DNA from: Actinomycetes bacterium
GTDB taxonomy: Bacteria > Actinomycetota > Acidimicrobiia > Acidimicrobiales > Ilumatobacteraceae
Assembly (NCBI GenBank): GCA_021414085.1
Contig: JAIOPC010000014.1
Location: 806,001-870,000 of the forward strand
DNA length: 64,000 bases
Reading direction: 5' to 3'
Part shown: piece after piece, positions 1 to 7,689 of the stretch
How positions within the stretch are numbered: position 1 is the stretch's first letter
Layout: each line of letters begins with the position of its first letter
The notes under the pieces: generated by a model
What the model was told of the DNA's origin: nothing
Databases searched by the model: none
What the model saw: only the letters and a program-made list of their open reading frames with translations
Program-made: the position numbers and the translations under genes

Positions 1-2084
1 CGTTCGGCAACCAGCGAGCCGTCGGCGGTGACGTGTGCCACCCAGTGCGGTCGGATGACAGCGGTCGTCTCGCGTTCCTCGACGATTGCTGGCCCCACGA
101 TGCGCTGTCCGAGCCCGAGCTCGACACGGCGGTAGACCGGAGTGTCCACGGGGTCGACGCCGCGTGCAAAGCGCACTGGGCGCGAGTGATGAGGCGCGGC
201 TTCGGTGGTCGAAACGATGGTGCGCGGCTCGACCGGCGACGCGTCGGCGAATGCCGACAGGCGCCAGGTCACGGCCTCAACGCCGACGTCGGGGATTGTC
301 ATGCCGTAGATACGGCGGTAGTCGGCTTCGAACAGCTCGACGACCTGCGCGTACGTCACCGGCCAGTTGTTGCCTTCGCCGACCCAAATTGTGATCTCGT
401 TGCCCTGCCCGAGGTAGCGGGCATCGACGCCGTAACGGAAGCGGATGTTCTGCGACGCGACACCAGCCGCGGACAACACTCGGCTGCCTTCGTCGCGAAG
501 CTCCGTCAGCAAGTGGTCGCGCTCGCTGAGGTCGGTACCCGCGTGATCGAAGTTCTCCATCGGGCGAACCATGCTGCGGGCGAGGTCGATGCGCACCGGT
601 GTGACGAGCGTGCCGAACGCTGAGAGCACACTGGCGTTCACAGGGAACACAACGCGAGGCGATTCGAGCAGCTCGGCGACCCCACAGGCGTGCAACGGGC
701 CAGCGCCGCCGAAGGCGAGCACCGTGATGCCGCGTAGGTCGGCGCCTTGTTCGACGGCGTGCATGCGTGACGCGGCCGCCATGTTCTCGTTGACCAGCTC
801 GTGGATGCCTGCCGCGGTGTCGGCCGCAGAAAGGCCGAGGGGATTGGCGACGGAGTCGATGGCGACGCTGCAAGCCTTCGCGTCGAGGGTCATGTCGCCA
901 CCGAGGAAGAAGGAAGCATCGAGATAGCCGAGTGTCAGATCGGCGTCGGTGACCGCTGGCTTGGTGCCGCCGCGGCCGTAGCACGCTGGCCCAGGATCGG
1001 CGCCGGCGGACTCGGGCCCAACCTTCAGCAGGCCGAGCTCGTCGATGCGTGCAAGGCTGCCGCCACCCGCGCCGATCTCGACGAGGTCGACCGATGGCGC
1101 TGAAACGGGGAAACCGGAACCCTTCTTGAAGCGATAGACGCGCGCGACCTCGAACGTGTTGGTCAATTCGGGCTCGCCGTTCACGATGAGGCACGACTTG
1201 GCGGTAGTTCCACCCATGTCGAAGCACAGCAAACGCTCTTCGCCCATACGGCGCGCGAACCAACTGCCAGCCAAAGCCCCCGCGGCGGGGCCCGATTCGA
1301 CGAGACGAATCGGGGCTCGGGCAGCATCGTCGGCAGACACGACGCCACCGTTGGACAGCATCATCAACACCGACCCACCGAAGCCCTCTGCTGATAGCCA
1401 CTTCTGCAACTCGTCTAGGTAGGGCCCGATGACGGGCATTGTTGCCGCATTGCAGGCGGTCGTGATCATGCGCGGGTATTCCCTGATCTGCGGCGAGATC
1501 TCCGACGACATGCACACGGGTACGCGTAGCTCGCGGCGTAGATGTTCCGCGACCACGCGTTCGTTGGCTGGGTTTGCGTAGGAGTTGATCAGGCACACGC
1601 CAACCGCTTCGACTCCAGCGGCGCGCAATTGCTCGGTAACCGCCTTCAGGTCGGCCTCGCTTGGTGCCGATCGAACGACGCCTTGGGGCGTCGTGCGTTC
1701 GGCGAGTTCCATCACGCGGTCGCGCGGCACTGGGGGAGCGGGGAACTCGATCTGCAGGTCGTACATGTCGTAGCGGTGCTCGTTGCGAATCAGCAGCGTG
1801 TCGCCGAAGCCGGTCGTGGTGACGATTCCGGCGCGGCCGATCTTGCCTTCGATGAGCGCGTTCGTAATCAGCGTTGTCGCGTGCACGATCGGGGCGGTGA
1901 TGTCGGTCGGGCGAACGCCAGCCTTCGCCAGCAGTTGATGAACTCCCGTACGGACACCGTCGAGCGGTGCTGCGGGTGTAGTCAGCGTCTTATCGACGAC
2001 GACCTGGCCGGAGGCGCCGTCGAACAACACGACGTCAGTGAAGGTGCCGCCGATGTCTACGGCGAGGCGCCAGTCGGCAGTCAT
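1..2084 (-). CDS. Hydantoinase/oxoprolinase family protein, HyuA-like (3' end outside window)
   Basis: Reading from ATG at 2084, 694 codons are open and run off the left edge, so the C-terminus is missing. The N-terminus carries the actin-like phosphate motif VDIGGTFTDVVLFD (about residues 9-22), and the interior has the CFDMGGTTAKSC and AFGGAGPLHACG segments of the HyuA family (ATP-dependent N-methylhydantoinase / 5-oxoprolinase A subunits), which open cyclic amides. The start overlaps the stop of the cupin gene by 4 nt, making it the last visible gene of a VOC-GntR-cupin-HyuA operon. A HyuB partner would be expected further left but is not visible. The family is clear; the substrate is unknown. 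Confidence 0.9.
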   Translation of the reverse strand, partial: MTADWRLAVDIGGTFTDVVLFDGASGQVVVDKTLTTPAAPLDGVRTGVHQLLAKAGVRPTDITAPIVHATTLITNALIEGKIGRAGIVTTTGFGDTLLIRNEHRYDMYDLQIEFPAPPVPRDRVMELAERTTPQGVVRSAPSEADLKAVTEQLRAAGVEAVGVCLINSYANPANERVVAEHLRRELRVPVCMSSEISPQIREYPRMITTACNAATMPVIGPYLDELQKWLSAEGFGGSVLMMLSNGGVVSADDAARAPIRLVESGPAAGALAGSWFARRMGEERLLCFDMGGTTAKSCLIVNGEPELTNTFEVARVYRFKKGSGFPVSAPSVDLVEIGAGGGSLARIDELGLLKVGPESAGADPGPACYGRGGTKPAVTDADLTLGYLDASFFLGGDMTLDAKACSVAIDSVANPLGLSAADTAAGIHELVNENMAAASRMHAVEQGADLRGITVLAFGGAGPLHACGVAELLESPRVVFPVNASVLSAFGTLVTPVRIDLARSMVRPMENFDHAGTDLSERDHLLTELRDEGSRVLSAAGVASQNIRFRYGVDARYLGQGNEITIWVGEGNNWPVTYAQVVELFEADYRRIYGMTIPDVGVEAVTWRLSAFADASPVEPRTIVSTTEAAPHHSRPVRFARGVDPVDTPVYRRVELGLGQRIVGPAIVEERETTAVIRPHWVAHVTADGSLVAE

Positions 2085-2482
2085 TCGTCCACCTTTGCTG
2101 TCTCGGTCTTTTCGCGCATAGTGCGCGGGGGAGCGAACACGTCGAGGATCCACACCTCGCCGAACTCGTCGTCGCCGACGAACACGCTCTCGCCGTGCCA
2201 CACGTTGGTGGGCGCAAGGTACAGATCGCCAGCATGCAGCACCTTGCGCGAGTGATCGTCCTTGTCGCCGATTCGAAAATCCAGCGTTCCACGCATGATG
2301 ATTCCGAGCTGCTCGTTCACCGGATGGTGGTGCAGAAAAGAACCGTCGGCACCGCCCTTGATGCGCCAGAACCACAGTTCGAGGTGATCGCCAACGATTG
2401 TGCGTCTGCGAAAGCCAGGTCGATCCGTTTCCTCGAACATTTCATCATCGAAGAAGTAGCAGTAGCGCGGGTCGGTGCTCAT
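2081..2482 (-). CDS. Cupin-domain protein
   Basis: 133 aa, essentially one cupin barrel. The FLHHHPVNEQLG segment (about residues 49-60) supplies a cupin motif 1 histidine cluster and Glu; NVWHGE supplies the motif 2 His. Such small cupins act as metal-dependent dioxygenases, isomerases or ligand-binding proteins, and the sequence does not say which. It overlaps the GntR gene upstream (2479-2482) and the HyuA gene downstream (2081-2084) by 4 nt each, so it is almost certainly translated with them. Its place in a ring-cleavage-like operon suggests a metal-dependent step on the same unknown substrate. Confidence 0.8.
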   Translation of the reverse strand: MSTDPRYCYFFDDEMFEETDRPGFRRRTIVGDHLELWFWRIKGGADGSFLHHHPVNEQLGIIMRGTLDFRIGDKDDHSRKVLHAGDLYLAPTNVWHGESVFVGDDEFGEVWILDVFAPPRTMREKTETAKVDE

Positions 2483-3192
2483 AGCAGTCGCTCAACCATC
2501 CGGCGTTCAACGTCGTCGAGGTGGGCGACGACGGCGGCGACCGCTTTGCGGGTATGCCCTTTCAGCAACGCGTCGGCGATGGCCTGGTGGGCGTCGGTAG
2601 AGGTCTTGATGATGTCGAGGACCTCGGTGCGGTTGACCTCGGCATAGAGCAATGAGGCGAAGTCACCGGAGCCGAACAGCGACGACAGCGCTTTGGCGTG
2701 CACTTCGTTGAGCAACGGGTTGCCGCATGCCCGTGCCAGTGCTGTGTGGAACTGGCGGTCGATCTCGCGGAACTCTTCCAGGTCGCGCGTCACGCGCGAG
2801 GCGATCTCGAAGATGAGGGCGCGTTCTTCGTCGGTTGCGCGCCGGGTTGCCATCTCGACGATCGCCGGTTCGATGACCTGGCGAACCTCGAACAGTTGCG
2901 TCACGAGCGCCTTACGATCATCGCCTGCAAAGTTCACCTGCGGCAGATGCTCGGCGACGACCGAGCGATTGCCGCGGCGCTCAAGGTAGCCAGCGATCAC
3001 GAGGCCCTGAATTGCCTCGCGCACCGAGGTACGCGCGACACCGAATTCGAGACAGAGGACACGCTCGGCCGGTAGAGGAGTACCGGGCGCGAGCTGCCCC
3101 GTGTGAATCGCGTCGGCCAACCGTTGGCGGATCTCAGCGGAGACGGTACGACGCGCGACCGGATCGAACGATGGAGCTGACAGTTGGGTCAC
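2479..3192 (-). CDS. GntR-family transcriptional regulator, FadR/FCD subfamily
   Basis: 237 aa. A winged helix-turn-helix lies at about residues 17-80 (TPLPAERVLCLEFGVARTSV is the recognition part), followed by an all-helical FCD ligand-binding domain at about 95-230 with the typical FHTALARACGNPLL segment. FCD repressors bind TNGTNNNACNA palindromes and release them when a catabolic metabolite binds. Exactly such a palindrome (core TGGTCTGACCA) lies before this operon and recurs at 4784 and 13734. The gene overlaps its neighbours by 4 nt on both sides, implying autoregulation. It is the likely master regulator of the first 14 kb. Confidence 0.92.
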   Translation of the reverse strand: MTQLSAPSFDPVARRTVSAEIRQRLADAIHTGQLAPGTPLPAERVLCLEFGVARTSVREAIQGLVIAGYLERRGNRSVVAEHLPQVNFAGDDRKALVTQLFEVRQVIEPAIVEMATRRATDEERALIFEIASRVTRDLEEFREIDRQFHTALARACGNPLLNEVHAKALSSLFGSGDFASLLYAEVNRTEVLDIIKTSTDAHQAIADALLKGHTRKAVAAVVAHLDDVERRMVERLL

Positions 3193-3680
3193 TGCAGCCC
3201 GACTTTGGCGAAGCGGTCGATCTCTTTGCCGATGTCGAGAGGGTCGATGATGGCCTCATGCTCGGCGTTGCCCCAATGGGCAGCCGGGACTAGCCACATC
3301 ACTTCGAATTCCAAGCCGTCGGGATCTTTGGCATAGAGGCTCTTGTTGGTTCCGTGGTCGCTCATGCCGACCAGCGCGCCGGCGGCCGACAAGCGCTCGC
3401 GCATAGCTTCGAGTTCGTGGAGCGTGGGTACTTCCCATGCGATGTGGTACATGCCGACCGTGCTCTTGCCCGCCTGGGTGGGGCCTGCGGTTTCGCCGAT
3501 CGTGAAGAACGCAATGTCGTGATGGTTGTCTGATGCCGGCGCACGCATGAAGACATATGCGCCGGCTTCGTGCTCGATGATGGGAATGAAGCCAAGAACG
3601 TCGGCGTAAAAAGCCTGCGTTCGTCGCGCGTCGCGCACGTACATGACAGCGTGATTCATCCGTGTGATCGGCATCCCCAT
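3189..3680 (-). CDS. VOC-family (glyoxalase/extradiol dioxygenase fold) protein
   Basis: 163 aa, with the paired beta-alpha-beta-beta-beta modules of the vicinal-oxygen-chelate superfamily. It opens with MNHAVMYVRDARRTQAFYAD (about residues 8-27), where the first metal-ligand His is in MNHAV, and has DPDGLEFEVMW near residues 118-128 supplying the last Glu ligand. Members include extradiol dioxygenases, glyoxalases and epimerases; the reaction cannot be told here. It is the first gene of the operon, and the GntR operator (3710-3720) is about 30 nt upstream of its ATG. Its stop overlaps the GntR start by 4 nt. Confidence 0.85.
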   Translation of the reverse strand: MGMPITRMNHAVMYVRDARRTQAFYADVLGFIPIIEHEAGAYVFMRAPASDNHHDIAFFTIGETAGPTQAGKSTVGMYHIAWEVPTLHELEAMRERLSAAGALVGMSDHGTNKSLYAKDPDGLEFEVMWLVPAAHWGNAEHEAIIDPLDIGKEIDRFAKVGLQ

Positions 3681-3700
3681 ACCCCCCTCGGCCCATTAAC

Positions 3701-3723
3701 TTGGACTGATGGTCTGACCATAG
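3701..3723. promoter_or_regulatory. Operator copy 1 for the FCD GntR regulator
   Basis: The palindrome ATGGTC-T-GACCAT occupies 3709-3721, with core TGGTCTGACCA at 3710-3720. It matches the TGGTNNNACCA form known for FadR/FCD repressors. The surrounding 23 bp (3701-3723) are identical to 13725-13747 in the same orientation and appear inverted at 4784-4802. It lies upstream of the minus-strand VOC-GntR-cupin-HyuA operon and just after the Rieske stop codon. Confidence 0.85.
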
Positions 3724-3724
3724 C

Positions 3725-4750
3725 TCATGATTGCATGGCCTCGTTCAAGCGGCGGCGCCACTCGACGGAGGCTTTGTCGGCCTGAGCGTTGACCAGCGTT
3801 GTTTTGTCCAGGGGGAGCACGCCATCGAGTTGCTCGAGCATGCGCTTATCTTCGGCTCCGATTGCCAGGTCGAAGCGGATGATTTCTTCGGCCGACACCG
3901 CGAAGTCGTCGTTGCGCCAGACAACAAACGTGAAGTACGACGTGACGTCGTCGATCGGCGTGGAGAGCAAGAGCAGAATGTGTTGCAGCCCGGTGTGGTA
4001 CGCGATTGTGCTGCGAACGTCGAACGGTAGGTGGAAGCCGGAACTCATCGCGCGTTCAACCACATCGACCGTCTGCCCGCTTACCATCGTGCCGAGCGGG
4101 GAGTTGTTGGCGCGTACTTCGTACTTGTAGCCGTACCAGCCGCTGTCGAGTTCTTCCAATTGCACCTTCGGAACTTCGGTCTCCTGCGCGCGACCGAAAG
4201 TTCCGAGGTGCACAAAGGGGAAGTGACTGATGTCGAGGAAGTTGTCCGACATGCGTGTGGCAGAACAACGCCAGATGTCGACTGGGGTGTTGATGCGACG
4301 GAACGACGGATCGTCCTCGTTCGGAATGATCGGAATGTCGGGCGCGCCGTTGGGCAAGGTGTTCGGTGTGCCAAGGCACAGCCACACCAATCCGTACTTC
4401 TCGACGGTGGCGAACGTGGCAAGGTGCGCTCGCGGGGGCACGGGAATGTTGTCAGCGCTCGAGGGCACTCGCTCGCAGCGACCTTCCGTGCCGAAACTCC
4501 AACCGTGGTACGGACAAACCAAGCAACCGTCGGACATGTACCCACCCGAGAGTGGCGCCTCGCGGTGCGGGCAGCGATCGGGCGCGGCGAACACCTCGGA
4601 GCCCGAGCGATAGAGCACGACCTTGGTGTCGAGCAAGGTGACGGCGAGCGGTGCGGCACCAACATCGACGCTGCGGGCGACCGCATACCACCCGTTCCGC
4701 AGCGCAGGGTTCTCGCAAAGGATCGTCGTTGTGCTGGTTTGGCTGGCCAT
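3725..4750 (-). CDS. Rieske non-heme iron oxygenase, oxygenase component
   Basis: 341 aa. The N-terminal Rieske [2Fe-2S] domain has ligands C60-P-H62 and C79-P-Y-H82. The catalytic domain carries NFLDISHFPFVH (170-181), with His176 and His181 as mononuclear-iron ligands and Asp173 as the usual electron-bridging residue. Length and arrangement resemble the vanillate O-demethylase / phthalate-type group of single-subunit oxygenases, which hydroxylate or O-demethylate aromatic substrates using a separate reductase. No reductase gene is visible nearby. The operator at 4784-4794 is about 34 nt before its ATG, so it probably belongs to the GntR regulon. Confidence 0.9.
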   Translation of the reverse strand: MASQTSTTTILCENPALRNGWYAVARSVDVGAAPLAVTLLDTKVVLYRSGSEVFAAPDRCPHREAPLSGGYMSDGCLVCPYHGWSFGTEGRCERVPSSADNIPVPPRAHLATFATVEKYGLVWLCLGTPNTLPNGAPDIPIIPNEDDPSFRRINTPVDIWRCSATRMSDNFLDISHFPFVHLGTFGRAQETEVPKVQLEELDSGWYGYKYEVRANNSPLGTMVSGQTVDVVERAMSSGFHLPFDVRSTIAYHTGLQHILLLLSTPIDDVTSYFTFVVWRNDDFAVSAEEIIRFDLAIGAEDKRMLEQLDGVLPLDKTTLVNAQADKASVEWRRRLNEAMQS

Positions 4751-4783
4751 GGGCTGGAGACTAGACCACCCATCAGGAAGGCT

Positions 4784-4802
4784 TGGTCAGACCATCAGTC
4801 CA
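4784..4802. promoter_or_regulatory. Operator copy 2 for the FCD GntR regulator, between divergent genes
   Basis: TGGTCAGACCA (4784-4794) followed by TCAGTCCA (4795-4802) is the exact reverse complement of 19 bases of the copies at 3701 and 13725. It lies between the Rieske gene (minus, start 4750) and the VOC gene (plus, start 4822), so one site could control both. Its presence also argues against a TTG start at 4783 for the plus-strand gene, because that start would put the operator inside the coding region. Confidence 0.85.
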
Positions 4803-4821
4803 TGTTTGCTATCTTGCATCC

Positions 4822-5322
4822 GTGAAACCGAACACTCTGATCTTTGTCGACTTCCCGTCCGACGACGTGGAGGCCTGTGCCCGCTTCTATGGCGATGTTT
4901 TCCGCTGGGACGTGGAGGGCCGCCCGACAGGCGTTTTCCACCGTGGCGTTCCCGGCGGATTCTTCCCGCTAGAAGACGGCTCGGACTCACCTGTCGGCAA
5001 CCTGCACGTCGGCTTCGCAGATGTGCGCAACTACCGACCGCACCCCGATCCTGCCGGCACCGAACCCCGAACGCTCGCTAGTGGTGGCCGCGGCGTGCGC
5101 GTCTGGATTCTCGTCAGCGACGACGACAACGAAGACGCGATTCTCGATCGGGCCGAGAAGCATGGCGCCAAGATCCTGTGGCGTCATCACTACTGGAAAG
5201 AGTTCAACGGCTTCAACGGTGCATTCGAAGACCCGTGGGGGACGACTGTCGTGCTGTGGACGAAGGGTGGCTCAATGGGAATGCCCGAAGGTCCGCTTCC
5301 GAAGGGATACACCGGTGAGTGA
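4822..5322 (+). CDS. VOC-family protein
   Basis: 166 aa from GTG at 4822. This start is chosen because the paralogue at 11562 begins at the same place in the fold (NPVIFVDFP there, NTLIFVDFP here) and because an upstream TTG would overlap the operator. It has a two-module VOC fold: the opening strand IFVDFPSDDVEACARFYGD resembles enzymes of the bleomycin-resistance/lactoylglutathione lyase group, and the closing strand is AFEDPWGTTVVLW. The function is unknown. It is first in a four-gene plus-strand operon (VOC, VOC, SnoaL-like, aldo/keto reductase) next to a GntR operator. Confidence 0.82.
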   Translation: MKPNTLIFVDFPSDDVEACARFYGDVFRWDVEGRPTGVFHRGVPGGFFPLEDGSDSPVGNLHVGFADVRNYRPHPDPAGTEPRTLASGGRGVRVWILVSDDDNEDAILDRAEKHGAKILWRHHYWKEFNGFNGAFEDPWGTTVVLWTKGGSMGMPEGPLPKGYTGE

Positions 5323-5785
5323 AATCTCTCGCCATGGCCTACGCCCCACTTCGGTGCGGTGGACTCACATCGCCTTGCCATCTACCAACATGGACCGTTC
5401 GATCGAATGGTACGAGTCCTTCACGCCGTTGCGTCTGCTCGACCGCCGGGAAGACGCCGATGGTTACGGGGCGTGGCTGGGCCATCCCGATCAGGGCGAC
5501 AAGCCATTCATCCTCGTGCTCGTGTCGTTCTTCCGCGATCAAGACAAGGGCAAACAGCCGATCATGGCTCCGTTCGCCCACATCGGGATCGAAATGCCAA
5601 CGAAGGAAGAGGTCGACGCGATCGCCGAGAAGGGTCGTGCCGATGGTTGCTTGGTCTGGGAGCCACAGTGGATGCCGCCGCCGATTGGCTACATCTGTGC
5701 CTGCACCGACCCCGACGGCAACATGATTGAGTTCTCGTTCGATCAAGGGGTGTACGAGAAGGCTCAGGAAGTCTGGGGTTCGTGA
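5315..5785 (+). CDS. VOC-family protein, second in operon
   Basis: 156 aa from GTG at 5315, overlapping the preceding VOC gene by 8 nt. It opens with VRWTHIALPSTNMDRSIEWY and ends with CTDPDGNMIEFSFDQG. The two His/Glu pairs (WTHIAL, FAHIGIE, NMIEFSF) fit metal ligands of extradiol dioxygenase or glyoxalase enzymes. It differs clearly from the first VOC protein, so the operon carries two distinct VOC enzymes. The reaction is not assignable from sequence; context suggests a step in the same oxidative pathway. Confidence 0.83.
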   Translation: MSEISRHGLRPTSVRWTHIALPSTNMDRSIEWYESFTPLRLLDRREDADGYGAWLGHPDQGDKPFILVLVSFFRDQDKGKQPIMAPFAHIGIEMPTKEEVDAIAEKGRADGCLVWEPQWMPPPIGYICACTDPDGNMIEFSFDQGVYEKAQEVWGS

Positions 5786-6159
5786 GCCCACGCGATGTCT
5801 GCCTGGCGTACCTCGCCGCGTTCGGCAGCGGTAGTCCCGATGCTGTCACGTCGCTCGTGACCGACGACTTCGTCAACGAACACACGGCCGCGTTGGGCGG
5901 AGGCTGCGTCGGCAAAGCCGAGTACGTGCGCCGCGTACCGGGGTTCTTGGCCTCGATGCCTGGCCTGCGTTACGAAGTCGAAGAAGTGATCGCCGAGGGC
6001 GACCGAGTCGCCGCCGCATATACGTTGCACGCGCGAGTCAACGATCGCGACATTGCTGTACGTGGCGTGATGCGGTTCCGAGTCGCGGACGAGTTGATTG
6101 CCCACCGGACGGATTATTGGGACAGCCTCGTCTTTAAACAGCAGGCCGGGCTCGAGTAG
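5782..6159 (+). CDS. SnoaL-like / NTF2-fold protein
   Basis: 125 aa from GTG at 5782, overlapping the upstream stop by 4 nt (GTGA). The pattern fits the cone-shaped NTF2-like fold: an N-terminal helix (DVCLAYLAAFGSGSPDAVTSL), the NEHTAALGGGCVGKAEYVRRV stretch, then strands ending GVMRFRVADELIAHRTDYWD. SnoaL-like members isomerise, hydrate or cyclise small ketones, often without cofactors; many are uncharacterised. It most likely acts with its VOC and reductase neighbours. Confidence 0.75.
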   Translation: MSPRDVCLAYLAAFGSGSPDAVTSLVTDDFVNEHTAALGGGCVGKAEYVRRVPGFLASMPGLRYEVEEVIAEGDRVAAAYTLHARVNDRDIAVRGVMRFRVADELIAHRTDYWDSLVFKQQAGLE

Positions 6160-6163
6160 AGCC

Positions 6164-7168
6164 GTGATTCCCACCCGCAAGTTGGGTCATAGCGGCATCG
6201 AAGTCAGCAGTCTTGCGTTCGGCGCAATGATGTTCGGCAAATGGGGTAACACCGATGTCGCCGAGTGCCATCGCATGGTGGCGCGGGCCATCGATGCGGG
6301 GGTCACGCTGTTCGACACTGCCGATATGTACGACGAGGGCACGTCGGAGACGATTCTCGGCGCGGCTCTGCACGGGCAGCGCGAGCGAGTGGTGTTGGCA
6401 ACGAAGGTCGGCAATCCGATGGGTGGCGATAGAGCGCGCAGTGGGCTGTCGCGTCGCTGGATCATGCAGGCGTGCGACGACAGCTTGCGGCGCCTACAGG
6501 TCGATTACATCGATCTGTACCAGATGCATCGTCCCGACCCGGCGACGTCGATCGACGAGTCGTTGGAGGCATTCGATGAGTTGGTGAAGGCGGGCAAGGT
6601 ACGAGCGATCGGTACCTCGACGTTCACGGCCGCGCAGCTCGATGAGGTACATGCCCGTGCGACCGCGTTGGGCGTTGCTCGACCAACGAGCGAGCAGCCG
6701 CCCTACTCAGCGCTGGCGCGTGGCATTGAAACCGACGTGTTGCCAGCGTGTCGACGCCACGACATCGGCGCGATCGTGTGGGCACCACTGAATGGTGGCT
6801 GGCTGACCGGCAAGTACCAGGCCGCAGCGGACGGAGCTTCGCAAGGTGCCAACGACGCGCAGTCGCGTGCGTTGCGCCAACCTGATCATTTCGATCATGG
6901 CCAAGCGGCGATTCGCGCCGAAAAGCAGCGCCTGGTCGCGGCCTTGATCGCTATCGCCGACGGCGCGGGCTTGTCGCTGAAGCAACTCGCGCTCGCGTTC
7001 GTGCTCGACGATCCAACGATCACAGCCGCCATTGTCGGGCCGCGTACGTTCGCCCAACTCGATGACCTGCTCGCAATCGCTCCGCTGGAACTCCCCGCCG
7101 GCGTCCGCGATGCAATCGATGCAGTAGTGACGCCTGGACGCAACGTCAATCCATCCGACGCCGGTTAG
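6164..7168 (+). CDS. Aldo/keto reductase
   Basis: 334 aa from GTG at 6164, 4 nt after the previous stop. A (beta/alpha)8 NADPH-dependent reductase: the opening RKLGHSGIEVSSLAFGAMMF is typical, the catalytic tetrad is represented by DTADMY (Asp, Tyr), VLATKVG (Lys) and YQMHRPD (His), and AIVGPRTFAQLDDLLA near the C-terminus is the phosphate-binding part. It reduces or oxidises a carbonyl/alcohol on an unknown substrate. It is the last gene of the operon that starts at the operator at 4784. Confidence 0.92.
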   Translation: MIPTRKLGHSGIEVSSLAFGAMMFGKWGNTDVAECHRMVARAIDAGVTLFDTADMYDEGTSETILGAALHGQRERVVLATKVGNPMGGDRARSGLSRRWIMQACDDSLRRLQVDYIDLYQMHRPDPATSIDESLEAFDELVKAGKVRAIGTSTFTAAQLDEVHARATALGVARPTSEQPPYSALARGIETDVLPACRRHDIGAIVWAPLNGGWLTGKYQAAADGASQGANDAQSRALRQPDHFDHGQAAIRAEKQRLVAALIAIADGAGLSLKQLALAFVLDDPTITAAIVGPRTFAQLDDLLAIAPLELPAGVRDAIDAVVTPGRNVNPSDAG

Positions 7169-7222
7169 CCGCCTCATGCCGCGAGCGGTAGCGTGCGGAG
7201 TAGTCCGTAAGGAGGTTCAGTT

Positions 7223-7681
7223 TTGGCCGTACCAACCCATTACACCGCGTTGTCCGGCTATCTCGGCGAGCACGTAAAGGCCGAGGGGCACGCGTTGAAG
7301 GCTTACGAGGATCTTCTCAAAGATCGACCGGAAGATGTGGCGAGTTACCTCGTCAACATGGTTCTCAGCGACGAGAAGCGTCACCATCAGATGTTCGCGG
7401 ACATGCAGGGATCGCTGGAGAGATCGATTCAGTGGCGCGAAGTCGAATCCCACGTCCCATCGATTCGCATCACCGGCGACGTATCGGCACTGCTAGCAAC
7501 GACAAACGAACTGCTGCGACTGGAGAAGGCAGATCTCAAGGATCTTCGCCGCCTACGTCGAACGTGGGCGCGGGCAAAAGGCGAGCGAAAGTTGTGGTCG
7601 CTGCTGGTTCGCACCGCAGAGATGGATACCAAGAAACACATCGAGGTGCTCACCTACTTGCGCGACTTGCTCACCAAGTAG
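7223..7681 (+). CDS. Small all-helical protein, possibly ferritin-like
   Basis: 152 aa, TTG start at 7223, supported by a strong ribosome site AAGGAGG at 7209-7215 with 7-nt spacing. The sequence is almost all helix. Helix pairs carry E...H spacing (HVKAEGHALKAYEDLL and LSDEKRHHQMFADM), reminiscent of a diiron four-helix bundle such as ferritin-like/rubrerythrin relatives, and a later TAEMDTKKHIEVL repeats the pattern. I do not recognise a named family. It stands alone between the AKR gene and the convergent amidohydrolase, so it is probably its own transcript. Confidence 0.7.
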   Translation: MAVPTHYTALSGYLGEHVKAEGHALKAYEDLLKDRPEDVASYLVNMVLSDEKRHHQMFADMQGSLERSIQWREVESHVPSIRITGDVSALLATTNELLRLEKADLKDLRRLRRTWARAKGERKLWSLLVRTAEMDTKKHIEVLTYLRDLLTK

Positions 7682-7689
7682 GCCACCGG

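Noticed and set aside
277-1596. Long minus-strand open frame of 439 codons inside the HyuA gene
   Set aside because: Its translation is Arg/His-rich without domain pattern, while another minus-strand frame reads continuously as an HyuA protein with intact family motifs.
4783-4821. TTG start at 4783 for the VOC gene
   Set aside because: It would place the GntR operator inside the coding region and adds residues absent from the paralogue at 11562.
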